DNA of 43,531 nucleotides from an uncultured Faecalibacterium sp. (lineage in GTDB: Bacteria > Bacillota > Clostridia > Oscillospirales > Ruminococcaceae): positions 1 to 43,531 of the forward strand of contig UQGD01000017.1 of the NCBI GenBank assembly GCA_900540455.1, in the 5' to 3' direction. The notes beneath the pieces are model-generated. The model was not told where the DNA came from and made no database searches. It was given only the letters and a program-made list of their open reading frames with translations. Below are positions 1-7,958 of the stretch, in pieces (the stretch's first letter is position 1; each line of letters begins with the position of its first letter). The translations under genes and the position numbers were made by a program.

Positions 1-124
1 CGAAGTAGTTGTCGATATCACGATCGTTGATGGTGATCTTGCCGGTGCCGGTGTACACGCGAACGCGGGCAACGGAATTCTTACGACGACCAGTGCCGTA
101 GAAATAAGGTTTGGTTTCGTACAT
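1..124 (-). CDS. rpsI: 30S ribosomal protein S9, N-terminal part (cut by window edge)
   Basis: This is the first 41 codons of ribosomal protein S9, a small-subunit head protein whose C-terminal tail reaches the P-site tRNA. The visible residues begin MYETKPYFYGTGRRKNSVAR and continue with the VRVYTGTGKITIND stretch, the usual S9 start: the GTGRRK(N/T)S motif and the following basic loop. It starts at the ATG at 122-124, only 18 bases after the rplM stop, so it is the second gene of the rplM-rpsI operon found in nearly all bacteria. The rest of the gene lies outside the window, so its C-terminal tail cannot be judged. Confidence 0.95.
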   Translation of the reverse strand, partial: MYETKPYFYGTGRRKNSVARVRVYTGTGKITINDRDIDNYF

Positions 125-142
125 AATTCAATTGCCTCCTTC

Positions 143-571
143 TTAGAACTCGATCTTCTCGGGCTTCTGTGCTGCGTGGGCATGCTCAGCACCCTGGTAG
201 CAGTGCAGGCGGGTCATAGCCTTTGCGCCAATGGTGTTGGACGGGACCATGCCCTTGACGGCATAGGTCATAGCCAGGTCGCTGTGCTCAGCCATCAGCT
301 TGCTGTACTGAATCTTCTTCAGGCCGCCGATGTACTTGCTGTGGGTGATGTGGAACTTCTGCTCAGCCTTGTTGCCGGTCAGCACAGCCTTGTCGCAGTT
401 CACGACAACGACGAAATCGCCGCAGTCCACGTTGGGGGTATAATTGACCTTCTGCTTGCCGCGCAGCAGAACAGCAGCCTCAGCAGCGACGTGGCCCAGC
501 GACTTGCCGGTAGCGTCGAGCAGATACCACTTGCGCTCGACTTCAGCGGGCTTTACGAGAGTAGTGCTCAT
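143..571 (-). CDS. rplM: 50S ribosomal protein L13
   Basis: A 142-residue protein of normal L13 length. L13 binds 23S rRNA early in assembly of the large subunit. Recognisable features are the start STTLVKPAEVERKWYLLDA, the GKSLGHVAAEAAVLLRGKQK stretch near residues 24-43, YTPNVDCGDFVVVVN near 44-58, and the GMVPSN segment near residue 107. The start ATG at 569-571 has an AGGAGG-type site just upstream. It is transcribed with rpsI from the strong sigma-A promoter at 633-661. Nothing is unusual about the protein. Confidence 0.97.
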   Translation of the reverse strand: MSTTLVKPAEVERKWYLLDATGKSLGHVAAEAAVLLRGKQKVNYTPNVDCGDFVVVVNCDKAVLTGNKAEQKFHITHSKYIGGLKKIQYSKLMAEHSDLAMTYAVKGMVPSNTIGAKAMTRLHCYQGAEHAHAAQKPEKIEF

Positions 572-632
572 ATCTATTTCCTCCTGATAAGCTTTTTGAC
601 GTTTCAGGCGTCCTTCTCAGGGCGCGTGTGTC

Positions 633-661
633 AGTATACATCACAAAAAGAGACCTGTCAA
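633..661 (-). promoter_or_regulatory. Sigma-A promoter of rplM-rpsI
   Basis: On the minus strand a perfect -35 box TTGACA (656-661) and a -10 box TATACT (633-638) are separated by exactly 17 bases. Transcription would start near 626 and give a leader of about 55 bases. The leader holds an imperfect GCGCCC/GGACGC stem (about 613-630), in the place where Firmicutes often carry the autoregulatory L13 leader. I cannot confirm that family by eye. Confidence 0.85.
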
Positions 662-884
662 CAGGAATTTTCGATTTTTTCGGCACAAATTTTTATTGCT
701 CTTAAAATCTCTTGAAATCTCTTGAAATCATTCGATTTCTCTTTTTGGATTTTTTCATTTCTTTTTGCCTCCTGCGCAGATTTTCTCTGCGGCGGCGCTA
801 CAATTTTAAGGGCAGTTGTGCTATACTAAGGTGTATCTGAAAAAATACAACTCTATCTTGATAAGGATAAAGGAGCTTTTGCTT
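662..884. other. AT-rich divergent gap with a 10-bp tandem repeat
   Basis: Gap between the rplM promoter and the gene at 885. It holds no ORF of coding character. At 705-729 the 10-mer AAATCTCTTG is present twice in tandem, followed by AAATC, and runs directly into a small hairpin GAAATC-ATTC-GATTTC (724-739). A -10-like TATACT at 822-827 on the plus strand may serve the gene at 885, but no good -35 box is placed for it. Confidence 0.5.
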
Positions 885-1454
885 ATGCCCAGAGAGATCG
901 ACCGGCGGGATGCCGCCCAGCGCCGCAGTTCCAAGCTGCTGCTTGCCATGGGTGTCGTAGTGCTTTTGGGAGCCGCCGCCTACATGGGGCTGACCCTGCT
1001 GGTAAACCGCCGTGTCCCTGCCCATCCGGACACCCATTACACCGCGGAAAACGGCCTGACCGTCTATTATGAGGGGGAGACCTGGCCCCTGTGCGGCATG
1101 ACCGAGGACCCCACCCTGGGGCACGCCCTGCGGCTGGCCTCGGCAGAGGATGCCTCTGACCCCAACTATCAGATCGTGCTGATGCAGCGGGGCGACAAGA
1201 CCACCTACCCGGACTACCTGGCACAGTCTGAGAAGGATCTGAAACAAGCCTACGGCGTGATCAGCCCCCGCAAGGTCAACCTGACGGTGGAGGGGGCCGC
1301 CGTTACCGCACGCCGGTATGACCTGCAGGCCTACTATGGCATCCTGGCTACGGTGGAATACCCCAGCGGGGATACTGTATATGTATCGGCCCTGACCAAG
1401 CTGGCTTCTATCAACGATGTCGTGAATCTGATCGAAGGAGTGAGTCTGTCATGA
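885..1454 (+). CDS. Membrane-anchored protein of unknown function
   Basis: A 189-residue protein that I do not recognise. The first 15 residues are basic (RRDAAQRRSSK), followed by one hydrophobic segment at about residues 17-39 (LLLAMGVVVLLGAAAYMGL) and an extracytoplasmic domain of about 150 residues, so it is probably a type II single-pass membrane protein. The ATG at 885 is preferred because AAAGGAGC sits just before it; longer readings lack such a site. Its stop overlaps the ttcA start by four bases (ATGA), so the two are co-translated. The outer domain has alternating strand-like stretches but no motif I can name. Confidence 0.75.
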   Translation: MPREIDRRDAAQRRSSKLLLAMGVVVLLGAAAYMGLTLLVNRRVPAHPDTHYTAENGLTVYYEGETWPLCGMTEDPTLGHALRLASAEDASDPNYQIVLMQRGDKTTYPDYLAQSEKDLKQAYGVISPRKVNLTVEGAAVTARRYDLQAYYGILATVEYPSGDTVYVSALTKLASINDVVNLIEGVSLS

Positions 1455-2236
1455 GCGAGCAGAAAGCAGCCCAGCGACTGTGCGGACTGATGCGCAAAGC
1501 CGTGCAGGACTACGAGATGCTCGCCCCGGGGGATCGGGTATTGGTAGGCGTTTCCGGCGGCAAGGACAGTGTAGCCCTGACCATGGGCCTGGCCCTGCTG
1601 CGGCAATACATCGGTTTCGACTTTGAGATCCAGGCCGTGACCCTGGACCCCCAGTTTGGCGGCACACCCAGCGATTACTCTGCTTTAGAGCAGCTGTTTG
1701 CGTCGGTGGGGGTCCCTTATGAGATCCGCCGCACCGAGATCGGCCCGGTGGTGTTCGACTACCGGAAGGAGAAGAACCCCTGCGCCTTGTGCGCCAAACT
1801 CCGCCGGGGCGCGCTGCACACCGCAGCCCAGCAGCTGGGCTGCAACAAGGTGGCTTTGGGCCATCACCTGGACGACGCCATCGAGACCTTTTATATGAAC
1901 CTCTGGCGGGAAGGGCGCATCGGCTGTTTTTCCCCGGTCACCTATCTGTCCCGCCGGGACCTGACCATGATCCGGCCCATGCTGCTGGCCACCGAGCAGG
2001 AGGTGCGGGCCGCTGTCCGGGAGGAAGGCTGGCCCATCGTCAAGAGCCGCTGCCCCGCCGACGGCATCACCGTGCGGGAGGAGACCAAGATGTTCGTACA
2101 CCAGCGCTGCCGCACCGACCACGCATTCCGGCAAAAGACCCTGCATGCTCTGCAGGAAAGCGGCATTGACGGCTGGCGGCCCCTGCACACCGGCCGCGGC
2201 ACCGCCGCCACAGACCAACAGAAAGAAGATTCCTGA
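1451..2236 (+). CDS. ttcA: TtcA-like tRNA 2-thiocytidine(32) synthetase
   Basis: A 261-residue ATP-pyrophosphatase of the TtcA/TtuA group, which activates a tRNA base with ATP and replaces its oxygen by sulphur. The PP-loop SGGKDS is at residues 35-40, the pair CALC is at 111-114 in the TtcA-typical context CALCAKLRRG, and a third cysteine follows at 201 (SRCPADG). Known TtcA enzymes hold a [4Fe-4S] cluster through such cysteines, so the oxygen-sensitive type is likely. GHHLDD at 137-142 is the second family signature. It overlaps the upstream gene and ends two bases before alr. The exact modified base is inferred from family only; related PP-loop enzymes modify other positions. Confidence 0.88.
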   Translation: MSEQKAAQRLCGLMRKAVQDYEMLAPGDRVLVGVSGGKDSVALTMGLALLRQYIGFDFEIQAVTLDPQFGGTPSDYSALEQLFASVGVPYEIRRTEIGPVVFDYRKEKNPCALCAKLRRGALHTAAQQLGCNKVALGHHLDDAIETFYMNLWREGRIGCFSPVTYLSRRDLTMIRPMLLATEQEVRAAVREEGWPIVKSRCPADGITVREETKMFVHQRCRTDHAFRQKTLHALQESGIDGWRPLHTGRGTAATDQQKEDS

Positions 2237-2238
2237 AC

Positions 2239-3441
2239 ATGGAGAGCTTTTCCTTTGAAAAACACGTCTGGGCCGAGATCGACCTGGACGCTTTGCGTGC
2301 CAATTTTGCCGCTGTGCAGCGCCACGCTCCGGGACGCCCCCTGTGCGCCGTGGTCAAAGCCGATGCCTACGGCCATGGCGCTGTACAGTGCGCCCGCGCA
2401 CTGGCCCAGGCCGGGGCTGCCTGGCTGGCGGTAAGCTGTCTGGCCGAAGCGGTGCAGCTGCGCCGGGCTGGGCTGACCCTGCCGATCCTGATCCTGGGGC
2501 ACGTCCAGCCCAGCTATGCCTCCGCTCTGATCCAGCATCAGCTCACAGCAGCCTGCTACTCCTCAGAGCAGGCCGCCGCCCTGAGCCAGGCCGCCCAGGC
2601 CGCCGGGGGCCGGGTGCAGGTACACCTGAAAGCGGACACCGGCATGGGGCGCATCGGTTTTGCCCTGCGCACGGACTTTGATGCCGCCATTGCCGCAATG
2701 GTCAACGTGTGCCGCCTGCCGGGGCTGCAAGTCACCGGCTTATTCCAGCATTTTGCAGTTGCGGACGAGACCAGCGCCGACCCCACTGCCTACACGCAGG
2801 AGCAGTACGGATTGTTCCTGCGCACCTACCAGGCACTGAAAGCTGCCGGGTTTGAACCGCCGCTGCTGCACTGCGATAACTCCGCCGGCGTGATGCTGCA
2901 CCCCGACTGGCCCGACGGCCTGCCGGCGGAGCGCTGCATGGCCCGGCCTGGCATCATCCTATATGGATACGACCCCAGCGACGAGGTCCGCAGCAACTGC
3001 TTTGCGCCGGTGATGAAGCTCAAGACCGTGGTGAGCCAGGTCAAGACCCTGCAGCCCGGCCAGTGTGTCAGCTACGGGCGGCGCTTTACCGCCCAATCCC
3101 CCACCCGGGCCGCCACCCTGTGTGCCGGATATGCGGACGGGTATTCCCGCTTTTTGAGCTGCGGCCAAGGCATCGTGGAGATCAGCGGAACGCCCTGCCC
3201 GGTGCTGGGCCGGGTCTGCATGGACCAGATGCTGGTGGATGTCTCCGCTCTGCCCCAGGTGCAGGAGGGAGACGAGGCCATCCTCTGGGGCGGATCGTGC
3301 AGCGACAGCGCCGAGACCATTGCCCGCAAGATCGGCACCATCCCCTATGAGCTGCTGTGCGGCGTTTCCCGCCGGGTGCCTCGGGTCTACCTCTCCGGCG
3401 GTCAGACCATTGCAGTGGAGGACTGGATCCTGAACAACTGA
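2239..3441 (+). CDS. alr: Alanine racemase
   Basis: A 400-residue PLP enzyme that interconverts L- and D-alanine, supplying D-alanine for peptidoglycan. The PLP lysine is K40 in AVVKADAYGHGA, the second catalytic base is Y279 in CVSYGRRF, and ARPGIILYG near 235-243 is a further family signature. Length and the two-domain order (N-terminal barrel, C-terminal strand domain) are normal. Only two bases separate its ATG from the ttcA stop, so it belongs to the 885-3441 operon. No second alr or ddl lies in the window. Confidence 0.96.
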   Translation: MESFSFEKHVWAEIDLDALRANFAAVQRHAPGRPLCAVVKADAYGHGAVQCARALAQAGAAWLAVSCLAEAVQLRRAGLTLPILILGHVQPSYASALIQHQLTAACYSSEQAAALSQAAQAAGGRVQVHLKADTGMGRIGFALRTDFDAAIAAMVNVCRLPGLQVTGLFQHFAVADETSADPTAYTQEQYGLFLRTYQALKAAGFEPPLLHCDNSAGVMLHPDWPDGLPAERCMARPGIILYGYDPSDEVRSNCFAPVMKLKTVVSQVKTLQPGQCVSYGRRFTAQSPTRAATLCAGYADGYSRFLSCGQGIVEISGTPCPVLGRVCMDQMLVDVSALPQVQEGDEAILWGGSCSDSAETIARKIGTIPYELLCGVSRRVPRVYLSGGQTIAVEDWILNN

Positions 3442-3461
3442 CCACGGCTTTTGATCTGTAT

Positions 3462-3486
3462 CGGGCATTGCGCCCGGTCTATTTTT
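3462..3486 (+). terminator. Weak terminator-like hairpin after alr
   Basis: CGGGC (3462-3466) pairs with GCCCG (3472-3476), followed by a broken T tract to about 3486. The stem is short. It may thin transcription between alr and lepA rather than stop it. Confidence 0.35.
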
Positions 3487-3529
3487 CCTGGTTGTATATA
3501 CACTGATTTTTTCCTGTTGGGAGGAACAC

Positions 3530-5341
3530 ATGGCAAGAGACAATATCCGCAATTTCTGCATCATCGCCCATATCGACCACGGCAAGTCCACCCTGTCGGA
3601 CCGCATCCTGGAGCTGACCCAGAGCGTAGACGAGCGCACCATGGAAAACCAGATCCTGGACAACATGGACATCGAGCGGGAGCGGGGCATCACCATCAAG
3701 GCCCGCGCCGTGACCATGCAGTACACCGCCAAGGACGGCAAGAGCTACGATTTCAACCTGATCGACACCCCGGGCCATGTGGACTTTGCCTATGAGGTCT
3801 CCCGCAGCCTGGCCGCCTGTGAGGGCGCTATCCTGGTAGTGGACGCCACCCAGGGCGTGGAAGCCCAGACCCTGGCCAACACCTACATGGCTCTGGAGCA
3901 TGACCTGGAGCTGGTGCCCATCCTGAACAAGATCGACCTGCCCAGCGCCCACCCGGAGGAGGTCGCCCAGGAGGTAGAAGATGTGATCGGTCTGCCCTGC
4001 CTGGATGCGCCCCGGGTCTCGGCCAAGACCGGCCTGAACATCGACCAGGTGCTGGAGCGGGTGGTCACCGACATCCCCGCCCCCACCGGCGACCCGGATG
4101 CCCCCCTGAAAGCGCTGATCTTTGACAGCATCTACGACAGCTACAAGGGCGTCATCGTCTACATTCGTGTGTTTGAAGGCACGGTCAAGCCGGGCGACAC
4201 CATCCGCCTGATGGCCACCGGCGCTCAGTTCACCCTGGTAGAAGTAGGCCACATGGGCGCCACCAGCCTGACCCCCTGCGACCAGCTCACTGCCGGCGAA
4301 GTCGGTTACCTGACCGCCAGTATCAAGACCGTGCAGGACACCCGGGTGGGCGACACCGTCACCCTGGCTTCCCGCCCCACGGCCGAGGCGCTGCCCGGCT
4401 ACCGTCAGGTCAAGCCCATGGTGTTCTGCGGCATCTACCCCGCCGACGGCGCCCGCTACCCGGACCTGAAGGACGCGCTGGAAAAGCTGCAGCTGAACGA
4501 TGCCTCCCTGACCTTTGAGATGGAGACCAGTGCGGCCCTGGGCTTTGGCTTCCGGTGCGGATTTTTGGGCCTGCTGCACATGGAGATCATCACCGAGCGG
4601 CTGGAGCGGGAGTTTGACCTGGACCTGATCACCACCACCCCCAGCGTGCGCTACCGCCTGACCATGACCGACGGCACCGTGGAGATGATCGACAACCCCT
4701 CCAGCTACCCGGACCCCTCCAACATCGTCAAGCAGGAGGAGCCGTTTGTGGACGTGCACCTGTACACCCCCAACGATTATGTGGGCAGCCTGATGGACCT
4801 GTGCCAGCAGAAGCGGGGCGTACTGATCGATATGAAGTACCTGGATGACGTGCGGGTGGACCTGCACTACGCCCTGCCCCTGGGCGAGATCGTCTACGAC
4901 TTCTTTGATGCCATCAAGAGCCGCAGCCGGGGCTACGCCAGCTACGACTATGAGTTCAAGGAGTACCGGGAGAGCGACCTGGTCAAGCTGGATTTCCTGC
5001 TGAACGGCGAGGTAGTGGACGCCCTGTCCATGATCGTATTCCGGGACAACGCTTATGCCAAGGGCCGCCGCATCTGCGAAAAGCTGCGGGACAACATCCC
5101 CCGCACCCTGTTCGAGATCCCGGTGCAGGCAGCCATCGGCGGCAAGATCATTGCCCGTGAGACCGTGAAGGCCATGCGCAAGGACGTGCTGGCCAAGTGC
5201 TACGGCGGCGATATCACCCGTAAAAAGAAGCTGCTGGAAAAGCAGAAGGAAGGCAAAAAGAAGATGCGTCAGCTGGGCTCGGTCTCCCTGCCCAGCGAGG
5301 CCTTTACTGCCGTGCTGAAACTGGACAACGACGACAACTAA
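3530..5341 (+). CDS. lepA: Elongation factor 4 (LepA), ribosomal back-translocase
   Basis: A 603-residue translational GTPase of normal LepA length. Known LepA acts on stalled or mis-set ribosomes and affects initiation and elongation under stress. G1 is AHIDHGKST at residues 13-21, G3 is DTPGH near 80, and G4 is NKID near 134. The LepA-specific C-terminal part is present, ending in the basic stretch KKKLLEKQKEGKKKMRQLG and an acidic tail. GGGAGGAAC lies just before the ATG at 3530. In many Firmicutes lepA is next to hemN and the dnaK cluster; here it follows alr instead. A strong terminator follows. Confidence 0.97.
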   Translation: MARDNIRNFCIIAHIDHGKSTLSDRILELTQSVDERTMENQILDNMDIERERGITIKARAVTMQYTAKDGKSYDFNLIDTPGHVDFAYEVSRSLAACEGAILVVDATQGVEAQTLANTYMALEHDLELVPILNKIDLPSAHPEEVAQEVEDVIGLPCLDAPRVSAKTGLNIDQVLERVVTDIPAPTGDPDAPLKALIFDSIYDSYKGVIVYIRVFEGTVKPGDTIRLMATGAQFTLVEVGHMGATSLTPCDQLTAGEVGYLTASIKTVQDTRVGDTVTLASRPTAEALPGYRQVKPMVFCGIYPADGARYPDLKDALEKLQLNDASLTFEMETSAALGFGFRCGFLGLLHMEIITERLEREFDLDLITTTPSVRYRLTMTDGTVEMIDNPSSYPDPSNIVKQEEPFVDVHLYTPNDYVGSLMDLCQQKRGVLIDMKYLDDVRVDLHYALPLGEIVYDFFDAIKSRSRGYASYDYEFKEYRESDLVKLDFLLNGEVVDALSMIVFRDNAYAKGRRICEKLRDNIPRTLFEIPVQAAIGGKIIARETVKAMRKDVLAKCYGGDITRKKKLLEKQKEGKKKMRQLGSVSLPSEAFTAVLKLDNDDN

Positions 5342-5353
5342 AAAACACGCTTT

Positions 5354-5380
5354 GCCCCCTGCCCCGGCAGGGGGCTTTTT
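5354..5380 (+). terminator. Intrinsic terminator of lepA
   Basis: A 10-base perfect stem GCCCCCTGCC / GGCAGGGGGC (5354-5375) with a very tight loop is followed by five T residues. This closes the 885-5341 gene run. Confidence 0.9.
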
Positions 5381-5438
5381 GCTGCCCGCAGGCCGCAGCA
5401 TTGCCAAATATCCGTCTGGACTTTTGGGCAATGCGCTG

Positions 5439-5444
5439 TATAAT
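5439..5444 (+). promoter_or_regulatory. Probable -10 box for azlCD
   Basis: A perfect TATAAT at 5439-5444 lies 71 bases before the azlC ATG. The -35 region (CTGGAC near 5416) is poor, so an activator or another start mode is possible. Confidence 0.55.
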
Positions 5445-5515
5445 AAATTTGAATGTTTTTGTGCGGGCTGTACCGTCCGCCACGGATAGACGGGATATGG
5501 AAAGGAACTTGAAGC

Positions 5516-6286
5516 ATGAATTCTGCTGTTGCTGCCCATGGGGCACACCGGCCCTATGCGTTCAGCCGCAAAGCGCTCTGCGACGGGATGCGGGATGGTG
5601 TGCCCATTGCGCTGGGCTACTTTGCGGTGTCCTTCTCGCTGGGCATTGCGGCCAAAAGAGCCGGTCTTACCCCCCTGGAGGGCTTTTTCGCCAGCCTGCT
5701 GAACAACGCCTCGGCCGGGGAGTATGCGGCCTTTGCGCTGATCGGCGCAGGGGCCACCTACCTGGAAGTAGCGGTCATCACCCTGATCGCCAACGCTCGG
5801 TATCTGCTGATGAGCTGCGCCCTGGCCCAGCGTTTTGCACCGGGCACACCCTTTATCCACCGGCTGCTCATCGGCTATGATGTGACCGACGAGCTGTTCG
5901 GCATCACCATTGCAAGGCCGGGGTACCTGAACCCTTATTATACCTATGGCGCCATCCTGCTGGCTGCGCCGGCCTGGGCCTGCGGCACGGCTCTGGGTAT
6001 CCTGGCGGGCAGCGCCCTGCCGCTGCGGGCTGTCAGCGCCCTGAGTGTGGCGCTGTACGGGATGTTTTTGGCCATCATCATCCCCCCAGCCAAAAAGAGC
6101 CGGGTGGTGGCCGGGCTGGTGGCAGTGAGCTTTGGACTGAGTTTTCTGTGCCGGTATCTGCCGGGGGTGCGCAGCCTTTCGGACGGGAGCCGCACCATCC
6201 TGCTCACGGTGCTGATCTCCAGCGCAGGGGCGGTGCTGTTCCCAGTACAGCCCCCGCAGGAAGGAGGGTGTCCCCATGCACAGTAA
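5516..6286 (+). CDS. azlC: AzlC family branched-chain amino acid exporter, large subunit
   Basis: A 256-residue inner-membrane protein of the AzlC family (the large subunit of AzlCD, BrnF in Corynebacterium), which exports branched-chain amino acids and analogues together with AzlD. The family pattern is clear: GVPIALGYFAVSFSLGIAAKRAGL near residues 27-50, then the stretch NNASAGEYAAFALIGAGA and NARYLLMSCALAQRF, and about seven or eight hydrophobic segments. The ATG at 5516 follows GGAAAGGAAC. It overlaps azlD by 11 bases, typical of this pair. Its own TATAAT lies at 5439-5444. Confidence 0.93.
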   Translation: MNSAVAAHGAHRPYAFSRKALCDGMRDGVPIALGYFAVSFSLGIAAKRAGLTPLEGFFASLLNNASAGEYAAFALIGAGATYLEVAVITLIANARYLLMSCALAQRFAPGTPFIHRLLIGYDVTDELFGITIARPGYLNPYYTYGAILLAAPAWACGTALGILAGSALPLRAVSALSVALYGMFLAIIIPPAKKSRVVAGLVAVSFGLSFLCRYLPGVRSLSDGSRTILLTVLISSAGAVLFPVQPPQEGGCPHAQ

Positions 6287-6581
6287 TGCAGTCTATATCG
6301 CCGTAATGGCCGCCGTCTCCTACGCCATCCGTGTACTGCCCCTGACCTTGATCCGGAAGCCCATCAAAAACCGGTTTATCCAGTCCTTTTTGTATTATGT
6401 GCCCTATGTTACACTTGCAGTTATGACGTTTCCGGCCATTATGGAGGCCACCCAGTCGCCCCTTGCAGGGGCCGCTGCTTTGGCTGCCGGCATCCTGGCT
6501 GCCTGGATGGGGGCCGGACTGTTCCCGGTGGCCGTCATCTGCTGCAGCCTGGTCTTTCTGCTGGAGCTGCTCCTGCTGTGA
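6276..6581 (+). CDS. azlD: AzlD family branched-chain amino acid exporter, small subunit
   Basis: A 101-residue hydrophobic protein, the small partner (BrnE-like) of AzlC. It has about three or four membrane segments and the family-typical IRVLPLTLIRKPIKNRF motif near residues 15-31 and FLYYVPYVTLAVMTFPA. It begins inside the end of azlC, with AAGGAGGG a few bases before the ATG at 6276, so translation is coupled. The stop at 6579-6581 is only six bases before the outer arm of the Y-shaped palindrome, so that element is the 3' end of this transcript. Confidence 0.92.
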   Translation: MHSNAVYIAVMAAVSYAIRVLPLTLIRKPIKNRFIQSFLYYVPYVTLAVMTFPAIMEATQSPLAGAAALAAGILAAWMGAGLFPVAVICCSLVFLLELLLL

Positions 6582-6587
6582 CATCTT

Positions 6588-6915
6588 AAAAAATAAAGGG
6601 TCTGCACTTGGCTGCCTCCGAATAAGAAACCATTGCCCGCCGACTGACGATTTTGTGCAATTGCTGTGTCAAAGCAGCTTGCCAGCCAGCAAGGATGCCT
6701 GCGCTGCTTTTCCTTGCACTAGCCCAAAATCGCCGGGCGGCGGGTGCGTAGCAGTTCTGGCCCGGAGATTTGTGCCCAGAGTGCCCTGGAAAGGGCGCGT
6801 GGAATACTGGATGTATTTCCAAGCCCTTTACAGGGTGCTATGGGGCAAATCTCTCAGCCGGAACCAATGTTTTCTTATTTGGAGGCAGCCTTTTGTGCAG
6901 GCCCTTTATTTTTTT
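6588..6915 (+). repeat. Y-shaped imperfect palindrome: candidate structured RNA or MITE-like element
   Basis: This fills the whole gap between the convergent azlD and LysR genes and has no coding character. The outer arms 6588-6635 and 6865-6915 are inverted copies over about 48 bases. They contain AAAAAATAAAGGG, CTGCAC, GGCTGCCTCC, AATAAGAAA and CATTG in order, with one 2-base length difference and three substitutions. The arms enclose two long hairpins. Hairpin A (6636-6744) has CCCGCCG/CGGCGGG, CGATTTTG/CAAAATCG, TGCAA/TTGCA and AAAGCAGC/GCTGCTTT. Hairpin B (6762-6861) has CCGG/CCGG, AGATTTG/CAAATCT, GTGCCCTG/CAGGGTGC, AAAGGGC/GCCCTTT and GGAATAC/GTATTTCC. It could be a mobile MITE, a two-way terminator, or a stable RNA. 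See findings. Confidence 0.7.
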
Positions 6916-6920
6916 CAGGC

Positions 6921-7820
6921 TTATCCTTTGCGCTCCGGCGGCGCATCCTCTCCGAACCGCTCCCGCAGATATTGCAGCAGCGTGCGGGAGACCACCGAGC
7001 TGGCTGTGCGGGAAAATGCCAGCCCAATGGTCCGGTTGACCCGGGGGAAAAGCGGCCGGGCCTCCAGCCCTTGTGCACCAAACGCCCGGAGCACCAGCTC
7101 CTGGGAGATGGTCACTCCCAAGCCGCTGCGCACGAATGCCATGATGGGCGCATCGTCCCGGAAGCTGTACAGCACATCCGGCTGCACCGGGCTTCGGGCC
7201 AGCAGGTGCTGGATATCGTTGTCGCAGCCGGGGGCTTCCATCACCATAGGGCAGCGGCACAGCTCCGGCAGGGTGACCTGCGGACGCCGGGCCAGGGGAT
7301 GCCCTTCCGGCAGCACTGCACACAGGGGGTCATCGTACAGCGGATAAAATTGCAGCTCATCCTCCACGATGGAGGACAAAAAGCCGCAGTCCACCTGACC
7401 ATGGATGATCCAGTCCCGGATCTCGTCGTAGTTGCCGTCCAGGATCTGGATCTCTACCCGGGGATAATGGGTGCGGAAAAAATGCAGCACATCCGGCATC
7501 CACAGCACCGTCACGCTGGAAAAGCTGCCGATGCGCAGCCGCCCCTCGATCTTGTGATTGATGTTGAACGCCGCCTGCCGCAGTTGGGCCTTCTGGTTTA
7601 CCATCTCCTGGATATAGGGCGTCAGCTTCTGGCCATTATCGGTCAGCAGCACGCCCCGCTTGACCCGGGCAAACAGCTGCACCCCCAATTCCTCCTCCAG
7701 ACCGGCCATCATCTGGCTGATGCCGGACTGGGTATAGTTCAGCGCCTGGGCTGCTTTGGAGAAACTGCCGGTCTCGCAAACCTTCAAAAATATCTCATAG
7801 CGGTCTTTTTGTTCTCTCAT
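6921..7820 (-). CDS. LysR family transcriptional regulator
   Basis: A 299-residue regulator of standard LysR length. The winged helix-turn-helix lies in residues 1-62 (FLKVCETGSFSKAAQALNYTQSGISQMMAGLEEELG has the usual LysR helix pattern), and the effector domain spans about 90-290 (LRIGSFSSVTVLWMPDVL starts its first lobe). It is divergent from the NSS transporter at 7959, and LysR proteins usually control the divergent neighbour, so transporter control is the likely job. The inducer is unknown. A 5-4-5 inverted repeat ATAAC-CTGT-GTTAT at 7881-7894 may be a binding site. The stop lies six bases from the Y-shaped palindrome. Confidence 0.93.
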   Translation of the reverse strand: MREQKDRYEIFLKVCETGSFSKAAQALNYTQSGISQMMAGLEEELGVQLFARVKRGVLLTDNGQKLTPYIQEMVNQKAQLRQAAFNINHKIEGRLRIGSFSSVTVLWMPDVLHFFRTHYPRVEIQILDGNYDEIRDWIIHGQVDCGFLSSIVEDELQFYPLYDDPLCAVLPEGHPLARRPQVTLPELCRCPMVMEAPGCDNDIQHLLARSPVQPDVLYSFRDDAPIMAFVRSGLGVTISQELVLRAFGAQGLEARPLFPRVNRTIGLAFSRTASSVVSRTLLQYLRERFGEDAPPERKG

Positions 7821-7868
7821 TCTGCTTACCCATTAGATTTTGTTATATAGCACAGTAAAAACATTTTG

Positions 7869-7897
7869 TTTACTAATATTATAACCTGTGTTATCCT
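7869..7897 (+). promoter_or_regulatory. Probable promoter and LysR site for the NSS transporter
   Basis: TTTACT (7869-7874) and TATCCT (7892-7897) are 17 bases apart and each match four of six sigma-A positions. A perfect inverted repeat ATAAC-CTGT-GTTAT (7881-7894) lies in the spacer, where a bound LysR protein could act on the promoter. The match is moderate. Confidence 0.4.
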
Positions 7898-7958
7898 ACC
7901 TTTGCAAGCCCTTTGCGGGCACCTGCACAATATTGCGGTAAGAGGAGTTTGTGTGGAT

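Noticed and set aside
572..632. A defined L13 leader regulatory RNA
   Set aside because: The leader is in the right place, but only one imperfect stem is visible and I could not match the family pattern by eye.
3479..6277. A 932-codon open frame antisense to lepA and azlC
   Set aside because: It crosses a strong terminator and two genes with clear domains; the sequence is compositionally odd, as shadows are.
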